From: an uncultured Burkholderiaceae bacterium | GTDB lineage: Bacteria > Pseudomonadota > Gammaproteobacteria > Burkholderiales > Burkholderiaceae_F | Reading direction: 5' to 3' | Assembly (NCBI GenBank): GCA_944390675.1 | Contig: CALXQR010000004.1 | Span: forward strand, 62,001 to 126,000 | DNA: 64,000 nt | Shown: positions 34,574 through 43,572 of the stretch, piece after piece | Position numbering within the stretch: position 1 is the first letter of the stretch | How the letters are laid out: every line of letters starts with the position of its first letter | Program-made: the position numbers and the translations under genes | The notes under the pieces: generated by a model | Database searches by the model: none | Seen by the model: only the letters and a program-made list of their open reading frames with translations | Told to the model about the DNA's origin: nothing

Positions 34574-35187
34574 GCAAGAAAGTGTTGACCACGCCGATTC
34601 AGGATAAGGACCTTGAAGATATCAAAATCGGTGATGTGATTTATTTAACGGGTACGCTCGTGACCGCGCGCGATGCAGCGCACACGCGCTTGGTGAAACT
34701 TGGCCGCAAGCTTCCTGTCGATTTGAAAGGCAAGGCCATTTTCCACGCCGGTCCCATCATGGTTCACCGCAAAGACGATCCGACGAAATTCAACGTTGTC
34801 TCAATTGGTCCGACGACTTCCATGCGTATGGAAAAATTCCAAAAGCAATTCTTGGAACAAACCGGCACGAAGCTCATCGTCGGCAAGGGCGGCATGGGTC
34901 CCAATACGACCGCGGGTTGCAAAGAAACGAAAGCTTTGCACTGTGTGTTCCCCGGCGGCTGCGCAGTGGTGGCCGCTGAGTGCGTTGAAGAGGTCGAAGA
35001 CTGCCAATGGCCTGAACTCGGCATGCCGGAAGCCATGTGGGTGATGCGTGTGAAGGAATTCGGACCGCTCGTGGTTTCGATTGATGCGCACGGCAACAAC
35101 CTCTTTGAAAAGAACAAAAAGCACTTCAATGAATTGAAGGATCCGATTGTTGAAGAAATCAACAAGCACGTGAGCTTCATTCAGTAA
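34570..35187 (+). CDS. ttdB: L(+)-tartrate dehydratase / class I fumarase beta subunit
   Basis: The 205-residue partner of the alpha subunit resembles E. coli TtdB (201 residues): it opens with a [20 protein letters not shown] segment, then [19 protein letters not shown], the substrate-site [24 protein letters not shown] and [14 protein letters not shown]. It starts inside the ttdA stop and is followed by a strong terminator, so the two form a closed operon. No tartrate transporter or regulator (TtdR, TtdT) is adjacent, which slightly favours a fumarase role. Confidence 0.88.
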   Translation: MSKKVLTTPIQDKDLEDIKIGDVIYLTGTLVTARDAAHTRLVKLGRKLPVDLKGKAIFHAGPIMVHRKDDPTKFNVVSIGPTTSMRMEKFQKQFLEQTGTKLIVGKGGMGPNTTAGCKETKALHCVFPGGCAVVAAECVEEVEDCQWPELGMPEAMWVMRVKEFGPLVVSIDAHGNNLFEKNKKHFNELKDPIVEEINKHVSFIQ

Positions 35188-35205
35188 GGCTTTTCGTTAA
35201 AATGG

Positions 35206-35247
35206 AAACTCGGTTGGACTTCTCTTTGGTCTGACCGAGTTTTTTTA
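35206..35247 (+). terminator. terminator of ttdAB
   Basis: The stem AAACTCGGT/ACCGAGTTT with a 19-base loop is followed by a run of T, 18 bp after the ttdB stop. Confidence 0.85.
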
Positions 35248-35260
35248 TGGGAGAATCCAC

Positions 35261-35569
35261 ATGCAAGTTCTGGTGGCCCGAGTCGATCGCGAGGGTGTGA
35301 AACTCAAGGAAATTGATGTTGAATCGGGAACGACGCTAGCTCAAGCGGTGAAAATCGCCGGTTGGAATCTGGGTGCCAGTCAAAGACTTGCCGTCTGGAA
35401 TGTGCTTGCCGATCCGAATGCGTTTGTTAAAGAGGGCGACAGAATTGAGATTTTGCCCGAACTCACCGTTGACCCCATGACCGCGCGCAGACTTCGGGAA
35501 GAGAAAAACAGCGCTCCGGCTAACGCCTTGCGTCAAGGGCGCCACGGCGGCAAACACCGTCTGATTTAG
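35261..35569 (+). CDS. rnfH: RnfH-family ubiquitin-like protein
   Basis: This 102-residue protein of the UPF0125/RnfH family has a beta-grasp fold. Segments VESGTTLAQAVKIAGW, GASQRLAVWNVLADP and VKEGDRIEILPELTVDPMTA followed by a basic C-terminal tail match the family. RnfH often lies near smpB in proteobacteria, as here (1.8 kb away). Its function is not settled; it was named for association with rnf genes, none of which are in this window. It is translated from ATG at 35261 with GGGAG upstream. Confidence 0.88.
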   Translation: MQVLVARVDREGVKLKEIDVESGTTLAQAVKIAGWNLGASQRLAVWNVLADPNAFVKEGDRIEILPELTVDPMTARRLREEKNSAPANALRQGRHGGKHRLI

Positions 35570-35592
35570 AGGCAAATTTTGCTCAAAAACTA

Positions 35593-35622
35593 TTGCAAAA
35601 TAGGCCTTAAATAAGATAAAAT
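35593..35622 (+). promoter_or_regulatory. sigma-70 promoter of guaB
   Basis: TTGCAA (35593-35598) and TAAAAT (35617-35622) are spaced 18 bp, 74 bp before the guaB start. Confidence 0.65.
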
Positions 35623-35695
35623 GCCTCGTTAATCTTTTTACGCCGTTCTTCAAGGCGACGCCGAATTTTTTCCACATTTTTCGACTGAGGTTAAC

Positions 35696-37162
35696 ATGCG
35701 CATTAGACAAAAGGCTCTGACTTTTGATGATGTGTTGCTCGTTCCGGCACACTCCACCATTCTTCCCCGCGATACTGATCTTCGCACCAAAATCACCCGC
35801 GAACTGACCTTGAATATTCCGATGGTTTCCGCCGCTATGGACACCGTTACGGAATCGGGTTTGGCTATTGCCTTGGCCCAGGAAGGCGGTATCGGCTTTA
35901 TTCATAAGAACATGAGCCCGAAGCAGCAGGCCGCTGAAGTGGCCCGCGTCAAGCGCCACGAAGCCGGCATGGTTGCTGATCCCATTACGGTTCAGCCCGG
36001 CATGACCGTGGGTGAAGTGATTCGCTTGAGCCGCGAACGCCGCATTTCCGGTTTGCCCGTGGTTGACGGCAAGCGTGTGCTCGGCATGGTGACCTCCCGC
36101 GACTTGCGTTTCGAAACGCGCATGGATATCCCGGTTTCTCAGATCATGACGCCGGCTGAACGTTTGGTGACGGTTCGCGAAGGCGCAAGCCTTGAAGACG
36201 CCAAGCGCCTGATGCACCAACATCGCGTTGAACGCGTTTTGGTCGTTGACAAAGATTTCAATTTGACCGGTTTGATGACGGTGAAAGACATCATCAAGGC
36301 CGGTGAACATCCCAACGCCGCTAAAGACTCTCACGGCCGACTCCTTGTGGGTGCCGCTGTGGGTGTGGGCGAAGGCACTGAAGAGCGCATTGAATTGATG
36401 CTCGAAGCAGGTGTCGACGTGATCGTCGTTGACACGGCTCACGGTCACTCTCAAGGTGTGCTCGATCGCGTGGCTTGGGTGAAGAAGAACTATCCGCAAT
36501 TGCAAGTGATCGGCGGCAACATCGCTACCGCTGAAGCTGCCCGCGCCCTGGTTGACGCAGGTGCCGACGGCGTTAAGGTCGGTATTGGCCCGGGTTCTAT
36601 TTGTACGACCCGTATCGTGGCCGGTGTCGGCGTGCCTCAGATCACGGCTGTTTCTGACGTCGCCGCCGCTCTTGAAGGCACGGGCGTACCGTTGATCGCT
36701 GACGGCGGCATCCGCTTCTCGGGCGATATCGCCAAGGCTTTGGCCGCCGGCGCTTACGCTGTGATGATGGGCGGCATGTTTGCCGGTACCGATGAAGCTC
36801 CGGGCGAAGTGGTTCTCTACCAAGGCCGCTCTTTCAAGAGCTACCGCGGTATGGGCAGCTTGGGCGCCATGAGCAAGGGCTCGGCTGACCGCTACTTCCA
36901 AGACAACAACTCCGGCAACATCAGCAAGTTTGTTCCGGAAGGCATCGAAGGCATGGTGCCCTACAAGGGACCGCTCTCTCAGATCGTCTATCAGATGATC
37001 GGCGGTTTGCGCTCCTCCATGGGTTACTGCGGGTGCCCGACGATCGAAGATATGCGCCATCGCGCTGAATTCGTTGAAATCACGGCCGCCGGCTGGCGCG
37101 AATCGCACGTACACGACGTGAGAATCACGAAGGAAGCTCCGAACTATCGCCAAGAACACTAA
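35696..37162 (+). CDS. guaB: inosine-5'-monophosphate dehydrogenase
   Basis: GuaB oxidises IMP to XMP with NAD+, the first committed step to GMP. The 488-residue protein has the TIM barrel interrupted by two CBS domains (about residues 95-205, with [13 protein letters not shown] and [15 protein letters not shown]). The active-site loop [18 protein letters not shown] holds the catalytic Cys near residue 304, and the flap motif is seen around [10 protein letters not shown]. Length is typical. It is followed by a terminator and then guaA, the usual pairing. Codon use (GAA, AAG, CGC) marks a highly expressed gene. Confidence 0.97.
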   Translation: MRIRQKALTFDDVLLVPAHSTILPRDTDLRTKITRELTLNIPMVSAAMDTVTESGLAIALAQEGGIGFIHKNMSPKQQAAEVARVKRHEAGMVADPITVQPGMTVGEVIRLSRERRISGLPVVDGKRVLGMVTSRDLRFETRMDIPVSQIMTPAERLVTVREGASLEDAKRLMHQHRVERVLVVDKDFNLTGLMTVKDIIKAGEHPNAAKDSHGRLLVGAAVGVGEGTEERIELMLEAGVDVIVVDTAHGHSQGVLDRVAWVKKNYPQLQVIGGNIATAEAARALVDAGADGVKVGIGPGSICTTRIVAGVGVPQITAVSDVAAALEGTGVPLIADGGIRFSGDIAKALAAGAYAVMMGGMFAGTDEAPGEVVLYQGRSFKSYRGMGSLGAMSKGSADRYFQDNNSGNISKFVPEGIEGMVPYKGPLSQIVYQMIGGLRSSMGYCGCPTIEDMRHRAEFVEITAAGWRESHVHDVRITKEAPNYRQEH

Positions 37163-37187
37163 TCGTTCGGCTGCCTGACGATGAAAA

Positions 37188-37240
37188 AAGAGGCGCGAGA
37201 GAAGTTTAATCGGTAAACTTACTCGCGCCTTTAAAATTTT
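37188..37240 (+). terminator. terminator between guaB and guaA
   Basis: Two nested stems, AGGCGCGA/TCGCGCCT outside and AAGTTTA/TAAACTT inside, are followed by TTTAAAATTTT. Readthrough would be needed for a joint guaBA message, otherwise guaA has its own promoter. Confidence 0.78.
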
Positions 37241-37272
37241 CGGTTTTCTATTTTTTATTTTTATAAACGACA

Positions 37273-38838
37273 ATGACTCACGATCGTATTCTTATTTTGG
37301 ACTTCGGTTCTCAGGTGACGCAGTTGATCGCCCGCCGCGTGCGTGAAGCTCACGTCTACTGCGAAGTGCATCCTAACGATGTCTCCGAAAGCTTTATTCG
37401 TGAATTCAACCCCAAGGGCATTATTCTTTCGGGCTCTCACATGAGCGCCTATGAAGAAAGCACCGACCGGATTTCCGAAGCTGTGTTTAATGCCGGCGTG
37501 CCTATTTTGGGTATCTGCTACGGCATGCAGACGATGGCTCAGCAGTTGGGCGGCAAGGTTGAAAACATCGGCAAGCGTGAATTCGGCTACGCCGAGGTCA
37601 CCAACCTCAACAATTCTGAATTGCTGAGCGGCATTGAAGATGCGAAAAACGAAGCGGGCGAATCCATCATGAAGGTTTGGATGAGCCACGGCGACAAGGT
37701 GACGCAATTGCCTGAAGGCTTTAAGGTCATGTGCTCGACGCCTTCTTGCCCCATTGCCGGTATGTGCGACGAAACCCGCCACTATTACGCCGTGCAGTTC
37801 CACCCCGAAGTCACGCATACGCTCCAGGGCCGCGCGCTTCTCAATCGCTTTGTGCTCGATATTTGCAAGGCCGAACCCTCTTGGATCATGGGTGACTATG
37901 TGAAGGAAGCCGTTGAACAGATCCGCGTTCAAGTGGGCGATGAAGAAGTGATTCTCGGTCTTTCGGGCGGTGTGGATTCTTCCGTGACCGCTGCGTTGAT
38001 CCATCGCGCGATCGGCAAGCAGCTCACCTGCGTCTTTGTCGATAACGGTTTGCTTCGCAAAAACGAACGCGAACAGGTTCGCGAAACCTTTGAAAAGAAC
38101 ATGGGCTTGAAGCTCATCGTGGTTGACGCTGTTGACCGCTTCATGGGTGAATTGGCTGGCGTCACCGATCCCGAACAAAAGCGCAAGATCATCGGCCGTC
38201 TTTTCGTGGAATGCTTCCAGGAAGAAGCTGCAAAGTTGCCTAACGCCAAGTGGCTTGCTCAAGGCACGATTTATCCTGACGTGATTGAATCGGCCGGCGC
38301 CAAGACGAAGAAAGCCAAGACCATTAAGAGCCACCACAATGTGGGCGGCTTGCCCGATACGCTGCACCTGAAGCTTCTCGAACCGCTTCGCGGTCTCTTT
38401 AAGGACGAAGTGCGTGAATTGGGCGTTGCCTTAGGTTTGCCCGCTGAAATGGTCTACCGTCATCCGTTCCCGGGTCCGGGTCTGGGAGTGCGCATCTTGG
38501 GTGAAGTGAAGAAGGAATACGCCGATCTTTTGCGTGAAGCCGATGCGATCTTTATTGAAGAACTTCGCAAAGCCGGTCTCTACGATAAGGTGAGCCAAGC
38601 CTTTGTGGTGTTCCTGCCCGTAAAGAGCGTCGGCGTTATGGGTGATGGCCGCACCTACGAATGGGTGGTGAGCCTGCGCTCGGTTGAAACAAGCGACTTC
38701 ATGACGGCTCGTTGGTCTCATCTGCCCTATGAATTGTTGGGCACCGTTTCCAACCGCATCATCAATGAAGTGCGCGGCATCAACCGCGTCTGCTACGACA
38801 TCAGCGGTAAGCCCCCTGCTACGATCGAGTGGGAATAA
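37273..38838 (+). CDS. guaA: GMP synthase (glutamine-hydrolysing)
   Basis: GuaA aminates XMP to GMP using glutamine and ATP. The 521-residue protein has the class I glutaminase domain with the nucleophile Cys in [16 protein letters not shown] (near residue 83) and the His-Glu pair in [11 protein letters not shown]. The ATP pyrophosphatase domain begins with the P-loop [20 protein letters not shown] (near 229), and the C-terminal dimerisation domain ends in [10 protein letters not shown]. Canonical length. It is followed by a strong terminator. Confidence 0.97.
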   Translation: MTHDRILILDFGSQVTQLIARRVREAHVYCEVHPNDVSESFIREFNPKGIILSGSHMSAYEESTDRISEAVFNAGVPILGICYGMQTMAQQLGGKVENIGKREFGYAEVTNLNNSELLSGIEDAKNEAGESIMKVWMSHGDKVTQLPEGFKVMCSTPSCPIAGMCDETRHYYAVQFHPEVTHTLQGRALLNRFVLDICKAEPSWIMGDYVKEAVEQIRVQVGDEEVILGLSGGVDSSVTAALIHRAIGKQLTCVFVDNGLLRKNEREQVRETFEKNMGLKLIVVDAVDRFMGELAGVTDPEQKRKIIGRLFVECFQEEAAKLPNAKWLAQGTIYPDVIESAGAKTKKAKTIKSHHNVGGLPDTLHLKLLEPLRGLFKDEVRELGVALGLPAEMVYRHPFPGPGLGVRILGEVKKEYADLLREADAIFIEELRKAGLYDKVSQAFVVFLPVKSVGVMGDGRTYEWVVSLRSVETSDFMTARWSHLPYELLGTVSNRIINEVRGINRVCYDISGKPPATIEWE

Positions 38839-38868
38839 TTCAATTCGCTTTAAAAGCTGATTGATCGA

Positions 38869-38909
38869 AAAAAGGATTGAAGTCGATGGCTCGATTTTCA
38901 ATCCTTTTT
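38869..38909 (+). terminator. terminator of guaA
   Basis: The 13-bp stem AAAAAGGATTGAA/TTCAATCCTTTTT with a 15-base loop also has an A-tract on its left, so it may act for the convergent kinase gene too. Confidence 0.87.
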
Positions 38910-38942
38910 GTTTTATAAGTTGTTTGCTTTAACGACAAGTGA

Positions 38943-40328
38943 TCAGATTTTTTGACTGAAAGTGACTTTTAAACCCTTGCCGTTTTGAGCTTCAGAAAGG
39001 GCAACAGAAAGTCCGTTTCGTTCGGCGAGTGTTTTCACGATAGCCATTCCTAAACCGGTGCCCGAGACACCGGTGCCCAAAACCCGATAGAAGGGATCAA
39101 AAATTCTTTCCCGATCCTTTGGCGAAATGCCGGGCCCATCATCATGAACATTGATTTTGAAGGGTGCTAAGGATTCAATTTCCACGCAAACGGTGCTCCC
39201 TTCAGGGCAATACTTAATCGAGTTTTCAACGAGATTTCGCAAAATCGCGAAAAGATCGTCTTCGGCGACGGGGACTTCGGCCGCACCGTCCGGATCCAGC
39301 TCTTCAAAACCTTTGGCTTCAATTTGAATGTTTTTCTTTTGAGCGTCTTCCCAAACGTGTTCAATCACCGCGGAAAGGGTCTGTGAGAGCACAGCCTTTT
39401 TGTCTTCTGTCTTCACATCGATTAACTGCGCGCGCTTTAAGGAAAGAAGCTGCGAAACCAAGCGTGTTGCGCGATCAATGCTTGCGCGCAAATCATGCAG
39501 TTGTTTTTTAGCGTCATCGGATAACGCCGTCTTTTCAAGCCGCTCGGCTTGAAGCGAGAGCGCGGCAAGGGGAGAGCGAAGCTCATGCGCGGCGTCGGCC
39601 ACAAAGCGCGATTCGCTTTGACGAAGTTCATTGATTCGGCCAAGCATGCCATTGAAGGCCCTGACCATCGGCAAAAGCTCTTTGGGCAGTCCCTCGTCAT
39701 TAATGGGTGTTAAATCCTCCGGTTCGCGCCGGTTAATACGCGCGGTGAGCGCATGGATGGGTTTCATGGAATACCAAAGAAGAGCGGCGAGGATAATGAA
39801 TAAAACAATCGACATGCCCAAAATCGGCAATGAGGCGGCAAGCGCTGTCTGGCGAGCGATTTTTTCAATTTCGCGCATCTTTTGCGCGACCGCTATGTGT
39901 TGGCCGCCTGAGAGCGTGCGAAGATAAAGCCGATACTCGGTGCCTGAGATAAATAGCGTCTGAGCGCCGTCATAGAGATCTTTATCGAAAACGGCGCGAA
40001 TGGTCTGACCGCCTTCGTGAAGCGTTCTCACGAGTACTGTGGAGCCCGCGGGCGCGATTGATTGAGGCGAATCTTCATCGAGCGTGAACCAGTCCTCAAA
40101 ATCGTCATCATCCATCCAAAGCGCGCTGGGGTGTCGTGAGGAAACATCAAGTCTTGCGAGCACGCCTGCGACCTCTTCCAAAAGATCATCCTGCTCATCA
40201 CATGCTTCGTGATAGGAGGTGATAAAAAGCGCCACGGCCGCGGCTAAACTCATTATCAGGGCAGCGCAGCCGCCCCAGGTTAAAAGGCGTCTGACAAAGC
40301 CGTAGTGTTTGGGAGATGCCTTTGTCAT
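38943..40328 (-). CDS. QseC/PmrB-like sensor histidine kinase
   Basis: This is a 461-residue membrane kinase. It has a first helix at residues 15-35, a periplasmic domain of about 125 residues that is acidic near its start (DDDFEDWFTLDEDSPQ), a second helix near 165-187 (LPILGMSIVLFIILAALLWY), HAMP, then the H-box DAAHELRSPLAALSLQAERL. The ATPase domain has N-box NLVENSIKYCPEGS, G1 DDGPGISPKDRERIFDPFYR and G2 GTGLGMAIVK. The start overlaps the regulator gene by 4 bp. Together with YgiW next door it matches the ygiW-qseBC neighbourhood of enterobacteria. An acidic sensor patch could bind cations or cationic peptides (inference). Confidence 0.9.
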   Translation of the reverse strand: MTKASPKHYGFVRRLLTWGGCAALIMSLAAAVALFITSYHEACDEQDDLLEEVAGVLARLDVSSRHPSALWMDDDDFEDWFTLDEDSPQSIAPAGSTVLVRTLHEGGQTIRAVFDKDLYDGAQTLFISGTEYRLYLRTLSGGQHIAVAQKMREIEKIARQTALAASLPILGMSIVLFIILAALLWYSMKPIHALTARINRREPEDLTPINDEGLPKELLPMVRAFNGMLGRINELRQSESRFVADAAHELRSPLAALSLQAERLEKTALSDDAKKQLHDLRASIDRATRLVSQLLSLKRAQLIDVKTEDKKAVLSQTLSAVIEHVWEDAQKKNIQIEAKGFEELDPDGAAEVPVAEDDLFAILRNLVENSIKYCPEGSTVCVEIESLAPFKINVHDDGPGISPKDRERIFDPFYRVLGTGVSGTGLGMAIVKTLAERNGLSVALSEAQNGKGLKVTFSQKI

Positions 40329-41011
40329 GACCCCGATCCTTTTTCAACCATCCAGCCTAAACCGCGGACGTTTTTGATCACTTCGGGCCCGAGTTTTTTT
40401 CTCAATGAGTGGATGAGATATTCCACCGCGTTGCTCTCGGGCTCTTCGCCCGGCTCATAGATGCTTTCTTCTATGCGTCTGCGAGAGAGAATGCTGCCGG
40501 GGCGAGCCAAAAGCGCGGCCAAAAGTGCGTACTCACGCCGCGAAAGCGTGATAGGGGAGTCGGCGCCCGCAAGCGTTGCGGTTTTCTCCGACGTATTGAG
40601 CGTCACCAAGCCGTTGGTGAGTGTATTTTCTGTGCTCTTATTTTTTCTTCTGAGCACGGCGCGGATTCTCGCAAGAAGCTCACTCATGTGGAAGGGTTTG
40701 ACAAGATAGTCGTCTGCGCCCGCATCAAGCCCTTCAAGTCTGTCGTCAAGGCCGTCGCGGGCGGTAAGAATGATGACGGGGATCGATTTCTTTTCCCCCT
40801 GGGCGTTTGCGCGAAGCGTTTTTAAAACGGTCATGCCGTCAACACCCGGCAAACCTAAATCCAATAACAAAAAGCCGTAATCATTGACCGAGAGCATCAT
40901 GAGCGCGTCGCGGCCGTTAGCTACATGCTCCACCGTATACATTTCATCGGCCAGTGCCCCTTTGACCGCTTGGGCGATCATCGGATCGTCTTCAACTAAT
41001 AAAATCCGCAT
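40325..41011 (-). CDS. QseB/PmrA-like OmpR-family response regulator
   Basis: This is a 228-residue regulator with an N-terminal receiver (acidic pair EDD at 7-9, phosphoacceptor Asp51 in LLLDLGLPGVDG, Lys105 in DDYLVKPF) and a C-terminal winged helix (about 130-225; LSRREYALLAALLARPGSIL, EYLIHSLRKKLG). It is the first gene of the operon; the kinase follows with a 4-bp overlap. Upstream lies a direct-repeat operator at 41095-41137 that is shared with the divergent YgiW-like gene, so it probably controls itself and that gene. Confidence 0.92.
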   Translation of the reverse strand: MRILLVEDDPMIAQAVKGALADEMYTVEHVANGRDALMMLSVNDYGFLLLDLGLPGVDGMTVLKTLRANAQGEKKSIPVIILTARDGLDDRLEGLDAGADDYLVKPFHMSELLARIRAVLRRKNKSTENTLTNGLVTLNTSEKTATLAGADSPITLSRREYALLAALLARPGSILSRRRIEESIYEPGEEPESNAVEYLIHSLRKKLGPEVIKNVRGLGWMVEKGSGS

Positions 41012-41094
41012 TTTCTTTAATCGTTTATCTCCAATACCGTTAATTCTAGGAGAGTTCAGTTTATTTGGATATCATTTTTGCATTTGGTTTCTGA

Positions 41095-41150
41095 GACTTA
41101 GGACGAGCTAAGTTTTCTCTAGGTTTTCTCTAAGTTTGGCTCTGTACACT
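41095..41150 (+). promoter_or_regulatory. QseB/PmrA-type operator and promoter of YgiW copy 2
   Basis: The plus strand shows ACTTAG-N6-CTAAGT (41096-41113), then CTAAG at 41108, CTAGG at 41119 and CTAAG at 41130, exactly 11 bp apart, followed by a -10-like TACACT at 41145-41150. The repeat array sits where a -35 box would be. The same element is present upstream of the other YgiW-like gene (13513-13555 on the minus strand). It lies between divergent regulator and target genes. Confidence 0.78.
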
Positions 41151-41185
41151 GACGCTTAAATAGAAAAATTTTTCGGGAGACCATG

Positions 41186-41569
41186 ATGACAAAAATGACT
41201 GTTGCCGCCGCCCTTTGTGCTCTTGCGATGCCTTTTGCCGCGTTTGCTCAGGCGCCGTCCGGTTTTACGGGTTCAGCCTCGGCTCAGCCCCAAGGCTTTT
41301 CGCTCACGACCTTAAAGTCGATTGAAGAGGTTCGCAAAAACAGCTACGACGAGCAGCTCGTTGTATTGCGCGGCCGATTTACTCGTCAAGTCACGCACGA
41401 CAAGTACGAGTTCACCGATGAAAAGGGCAACACGATTGTGGCCGAGCTCGATGATGACAAAAACTGGTCTCACGTGGCTAAAGACGCCTTAATGGATATC
41501 TTGGCTGAAGTCGATCGCGATCGCTATAAAGTTGAACTTGAAGTGTTGGAAGCTAAGCCTGTTCGTTAA
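41186..41569 (+). CDS. YgiW/YdeI-family periplasmic stress-tolerance protein (copy 2)
   Basis: This 127-residue secreted BOF-domain protein is a paralogue of 13065-13454. It has a signal peptide (MTKMTVAAALCALAMPFAAF) cleaved near AFAQ, then VVLRGRFTRQVTHDKYEF and VAELDDDKNWSHVAKDALMD. An ATG three bases upstream is an alternative start; I use 41186 because it lines up with the paralogue and gives better spacing to GGGAG. It is divergent from the QseBC-like operon and shares its operator, as in enterobacterial ygiW-qseB. Confidence 0.9.
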   Translation: MTKMTVAAALCALAMPFAAFAQAPSGFTGSASAQPQGFSLTTLKSIEEVRKNSYDEQLVVLRGRFTRQVTHDKYEFTDEKGNTIVAELDDDKNWSHVAKDALMDILAEVDRDRYKVELEVLEAKPVR

Positions 41570-41587
41570 TGCAAAAGAGGCAAAAGG

Positions 41588-42301
41588 ATGCGTTTTGAAA
41601 TCACGGGCGGCGTTGATCCGCTACTAAGTGTAGAACTGGAACGCGGCGAAAAAGTTTTAGCTGAGTCCAACGCCATGGTGGCGATGGACGCAGACTTAAG
41701 TCTAAAAGGCAGAACGCGCGGCGGACTCATGAGTTCCATTGCTCGGAAATTTTTAAACGACGAGAGTTTCTTTCAGCAATATGTTGAAGCTGAAAAAGGA
41801 CCGGGCCGTGTGCTTTTAGCGCCCAATATTCCCGGTGACATTCGATTGCTGGATGTGGGCGAGCGTCAATACATGGTCTCTGACGGCGCGTTTCTTGCTG
41901 CGACCGAAGATGTTGAACTGAATGTGAAGTCCCAAGGCTTGGGTCGCGCGGTGTTGGGTGATTCGGGCGGCTTTTTCGTCATGAAAACAGACGGCTGCGG
42001 ACAAATCGCCGTCTCAGGCTTTGGCTCTGTGAGAGAGTTGGAAGTCAAAGACGGGCAGGCGCTTGTCGTTGACAACGGCCATTTGGTGGCTTGGGATGCT
42101 GAGCTTGACTACGAGTTAAGCCTTAACACTTCGCACAGCGGCCTTTTTGGGAAACTCGTCAACAGTCAGATCACGGGTGAAGGCATTGTGCTTAAATTCA
42201 GAGGATGCGGCAAAGTCATTGTTTGCTCGAGAAACAAAGGCGGCTTTCTCGATTGGATTTTTGCCAACAGGCGAACGGAAAAAGCACCGGAAAACGACTA
42301 G
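41588..42301 (+). CDS. AIM24/TIGR00266-family protein
   Basis: This 237-residue soluble protein belongs to the AIM24 beta-sandwich family: MRFEITGGVDPLLSVELERG, then GGLMSSIARKFLNDESFFQQ and the glycine-rich QGLGRAVLGDSGGFFVMKTD, ending in CSRNKGGFLDWIF. In yeast AIM24 is mitochondrial; bacterial roles are unclear, with reports of trimeric tryptophan RNA-binding-like folds. It follows the YgiW-like gene by 18 bp and probably shares its transcript, which would place it in the QseB-type regulon (inference). Confidence 0.85.
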   Translation: MRFEITGGVDPLLSVELERGEKVLAESNAMVAMDADLSLKGRTRGGLMSSIARKFLNDESFFQQYVEAEKGPGRVLLAPNIPGDIRLLDVGERQYMVSDGAFLAATEDVELNVKSQGLGRAVLGDSGGFFVMKTDGCGQIAVSGFGSVRELEVKDGQALVVDNGHLVAWDAELDYELSLNTSHSGLFGKLVNSQITGEGIVLKFRGCGKVIVCSRNKGGFLDWIFANRRTEKAPEND

Positions 42302-42309
42302 GAAAAAAG

Positions 42310-42336
42310 AGAGCTCGGCTGCGGCCGAGCTTTTTC
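42310..42336 (+). terminator. terminator after AIM24
   Basis: The stem GCTCGGC/GCCGAGC with a TGCG loop is followed by five T; the T-tract ends just before the stop codon of the convergent gene. Confidence 0.82.
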
Positions 42337-42337
42337 G

Positions 42338-43408
42338 TCAGTGCAGCGTCACGCTTTCGATGGGCTCTGCGCTTTCTTTTTCAATGGGAAGCGTCAGATA
42401 AGTCACTTTTGAGAAGTCAATCGTCTTTAAATCAAGACAGCGAACACGGGCGTTATTCATCGTTTTGTAGTAGAGCTTTCCATTTGTCATATCCGAGGCG
42501 CTCGTCCATTGGGTCGCTGAGAGCAGTCCTGTGGGGTTATTCCCGTCTTCTAATTCCAGTCCGATCGGAATTTCAAAGGCGTTCAAAATCTTGAAACTGT
42601 AGAGAACAGTTGTCTGAGCGTCCTTTAGGGCGGGCGCGGTAGAAACCATAAAAGCAGCTCTCACAAAACGAGAGGGTGGCGTGATGTCGCCGGGCAGTCC
42701 TGTCATGCCGCTGCCGATCCCGGGGGATTTAAGCGTGACGTTGTTCCACTTAACGTCCGGCGTGCGGCCGGGTTTCAGATTCATGAAGTTATTGAGGTTT
42801 GTCATTTGCCACTCAAAGCCCGGGGAGTTTGTGAGCACGCCAATGGGATTGTCGAAAATGCGCATCTTTCCGTCCACAATTTCGACGACAATCTGCTCGC
42901 CCGTTTTGTCGGCGATGCGGTAGTGTACGGTGCCCGCGCCTTTAAAGCGCTCGGCGACGCGAATGTCGGGCAGGGCTGCTCTGGCGGCTTTGACGCTTTC
43001 AAAATTGCCGAGCAACCAGGCGACAAATTCCATATCGGAAAGCGTTTTATCTTTTTGGGCGGCGTCATAGATCGGGTATTGTCCGTAACCCGGGAAGAAA
43101 AAGAGTCCTGCAGAAAGTCCCTTTTCGTTGAGCCCTTCCACCACAAAACTCTTATCTTCAATACTCAGTCCCGCGTAGCCGATCGTGTTTTTGTACTGCA
43201 TGCCCGCGCCTGAGGCTGTTTGGGTTTGAGAGGGCGTTCCTCGAGGCACCACGACAAGCGTGGTGGGCAGAACAGATGACCCCCATTCGATCGATCGGGC
43301 GGTGACGCGGCTGCCGTCGGTGCCGTTAAGCGTAATGCCGGTACAGGCGAGCGCCTGTGCGGATACCGCCAGTGCAGCGGCTGTTAATGCATAGTGATGG
43401 AATTTCAA
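42338..43408 (-). CDS. secreted choloylglycine hydrolase / penicillin V acylase-family Ntn hydrolase
   Basis: The protein has a signal peptide KFHHYALTAAALAVSAQALA followed directly by CTGITLNGTDG: Cys is the N-terminal nucleophile of this family (bile salt hydrolases, penicillin V acylases). The expected Arg is in ARSIEWG, but the following conserved Asp is Glu. A later YSFKILNAFEIPIGL matches the family end region. Periplasmic location is as for Gram-negative members. Start is uncertain: TTG at 43408 (356 residues, GAGAG upstream) gives a normal signal peptide, ATG at 43444 adds 12 residues. Substrate could be conjugated bile acids, N-acyl amino acids or acyl-homoserine lactones. Confidence 0.85.
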   Translation of the reverse strand: MKFHHYALTAAALAVSAQALACTGITLNGTDGSRVTARSIEWGSSVLPTTLVVVPRGTPSQTQTASGAGMQYKNTIGYAGLSIEDKSFVVEGLNEKGLSAGLFFFPGYGQYPIYDAAQKDKTLSDMEFVAWLLGNFESVKAARAALPDIRVAERFKGAGTVHYRIADKTGEQIVVEIVDGKMRIFDNPIGVLTNSPGFEWQMTNLNNFMNLKPGRTPDVKWNNVTLKSPGIGSGMTGLPGDITPPSRFVRAAFMVSTAPALKDAQTTVLYSFKILNAFEIPIGLELEDGNNPTGLLSATQWTSASDMTNGKLYYKTMNNARVRCLDLKTIDFSKVTYLTLPIEKESAEPIESVTLH

Positions 43409-43572
43409 TTTCTGTCTCTCAAAAAAAAGATTGGATGAGTCCATGTTAGAGCTTTTCTCTGATCTCGTCTCAATATGAGGTGCTTTTTTACATTTGCTTT
43501 CCAGAAAGAAAAGAGTCAACGCTTTAAAATAATTGATTAGGTTCGCATTTACGCGGCTGTTAAGGAGTACAC

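Noticed and set aside
35336-37273. Long open frame (645 codons) on the minus strand across guaB
   Set aside because: It is an antisense shadow caused by the strong codon bias of guaB. It has no ribosome site, its product is rich in His and Ala, and guaB is a complete, conserved gene.
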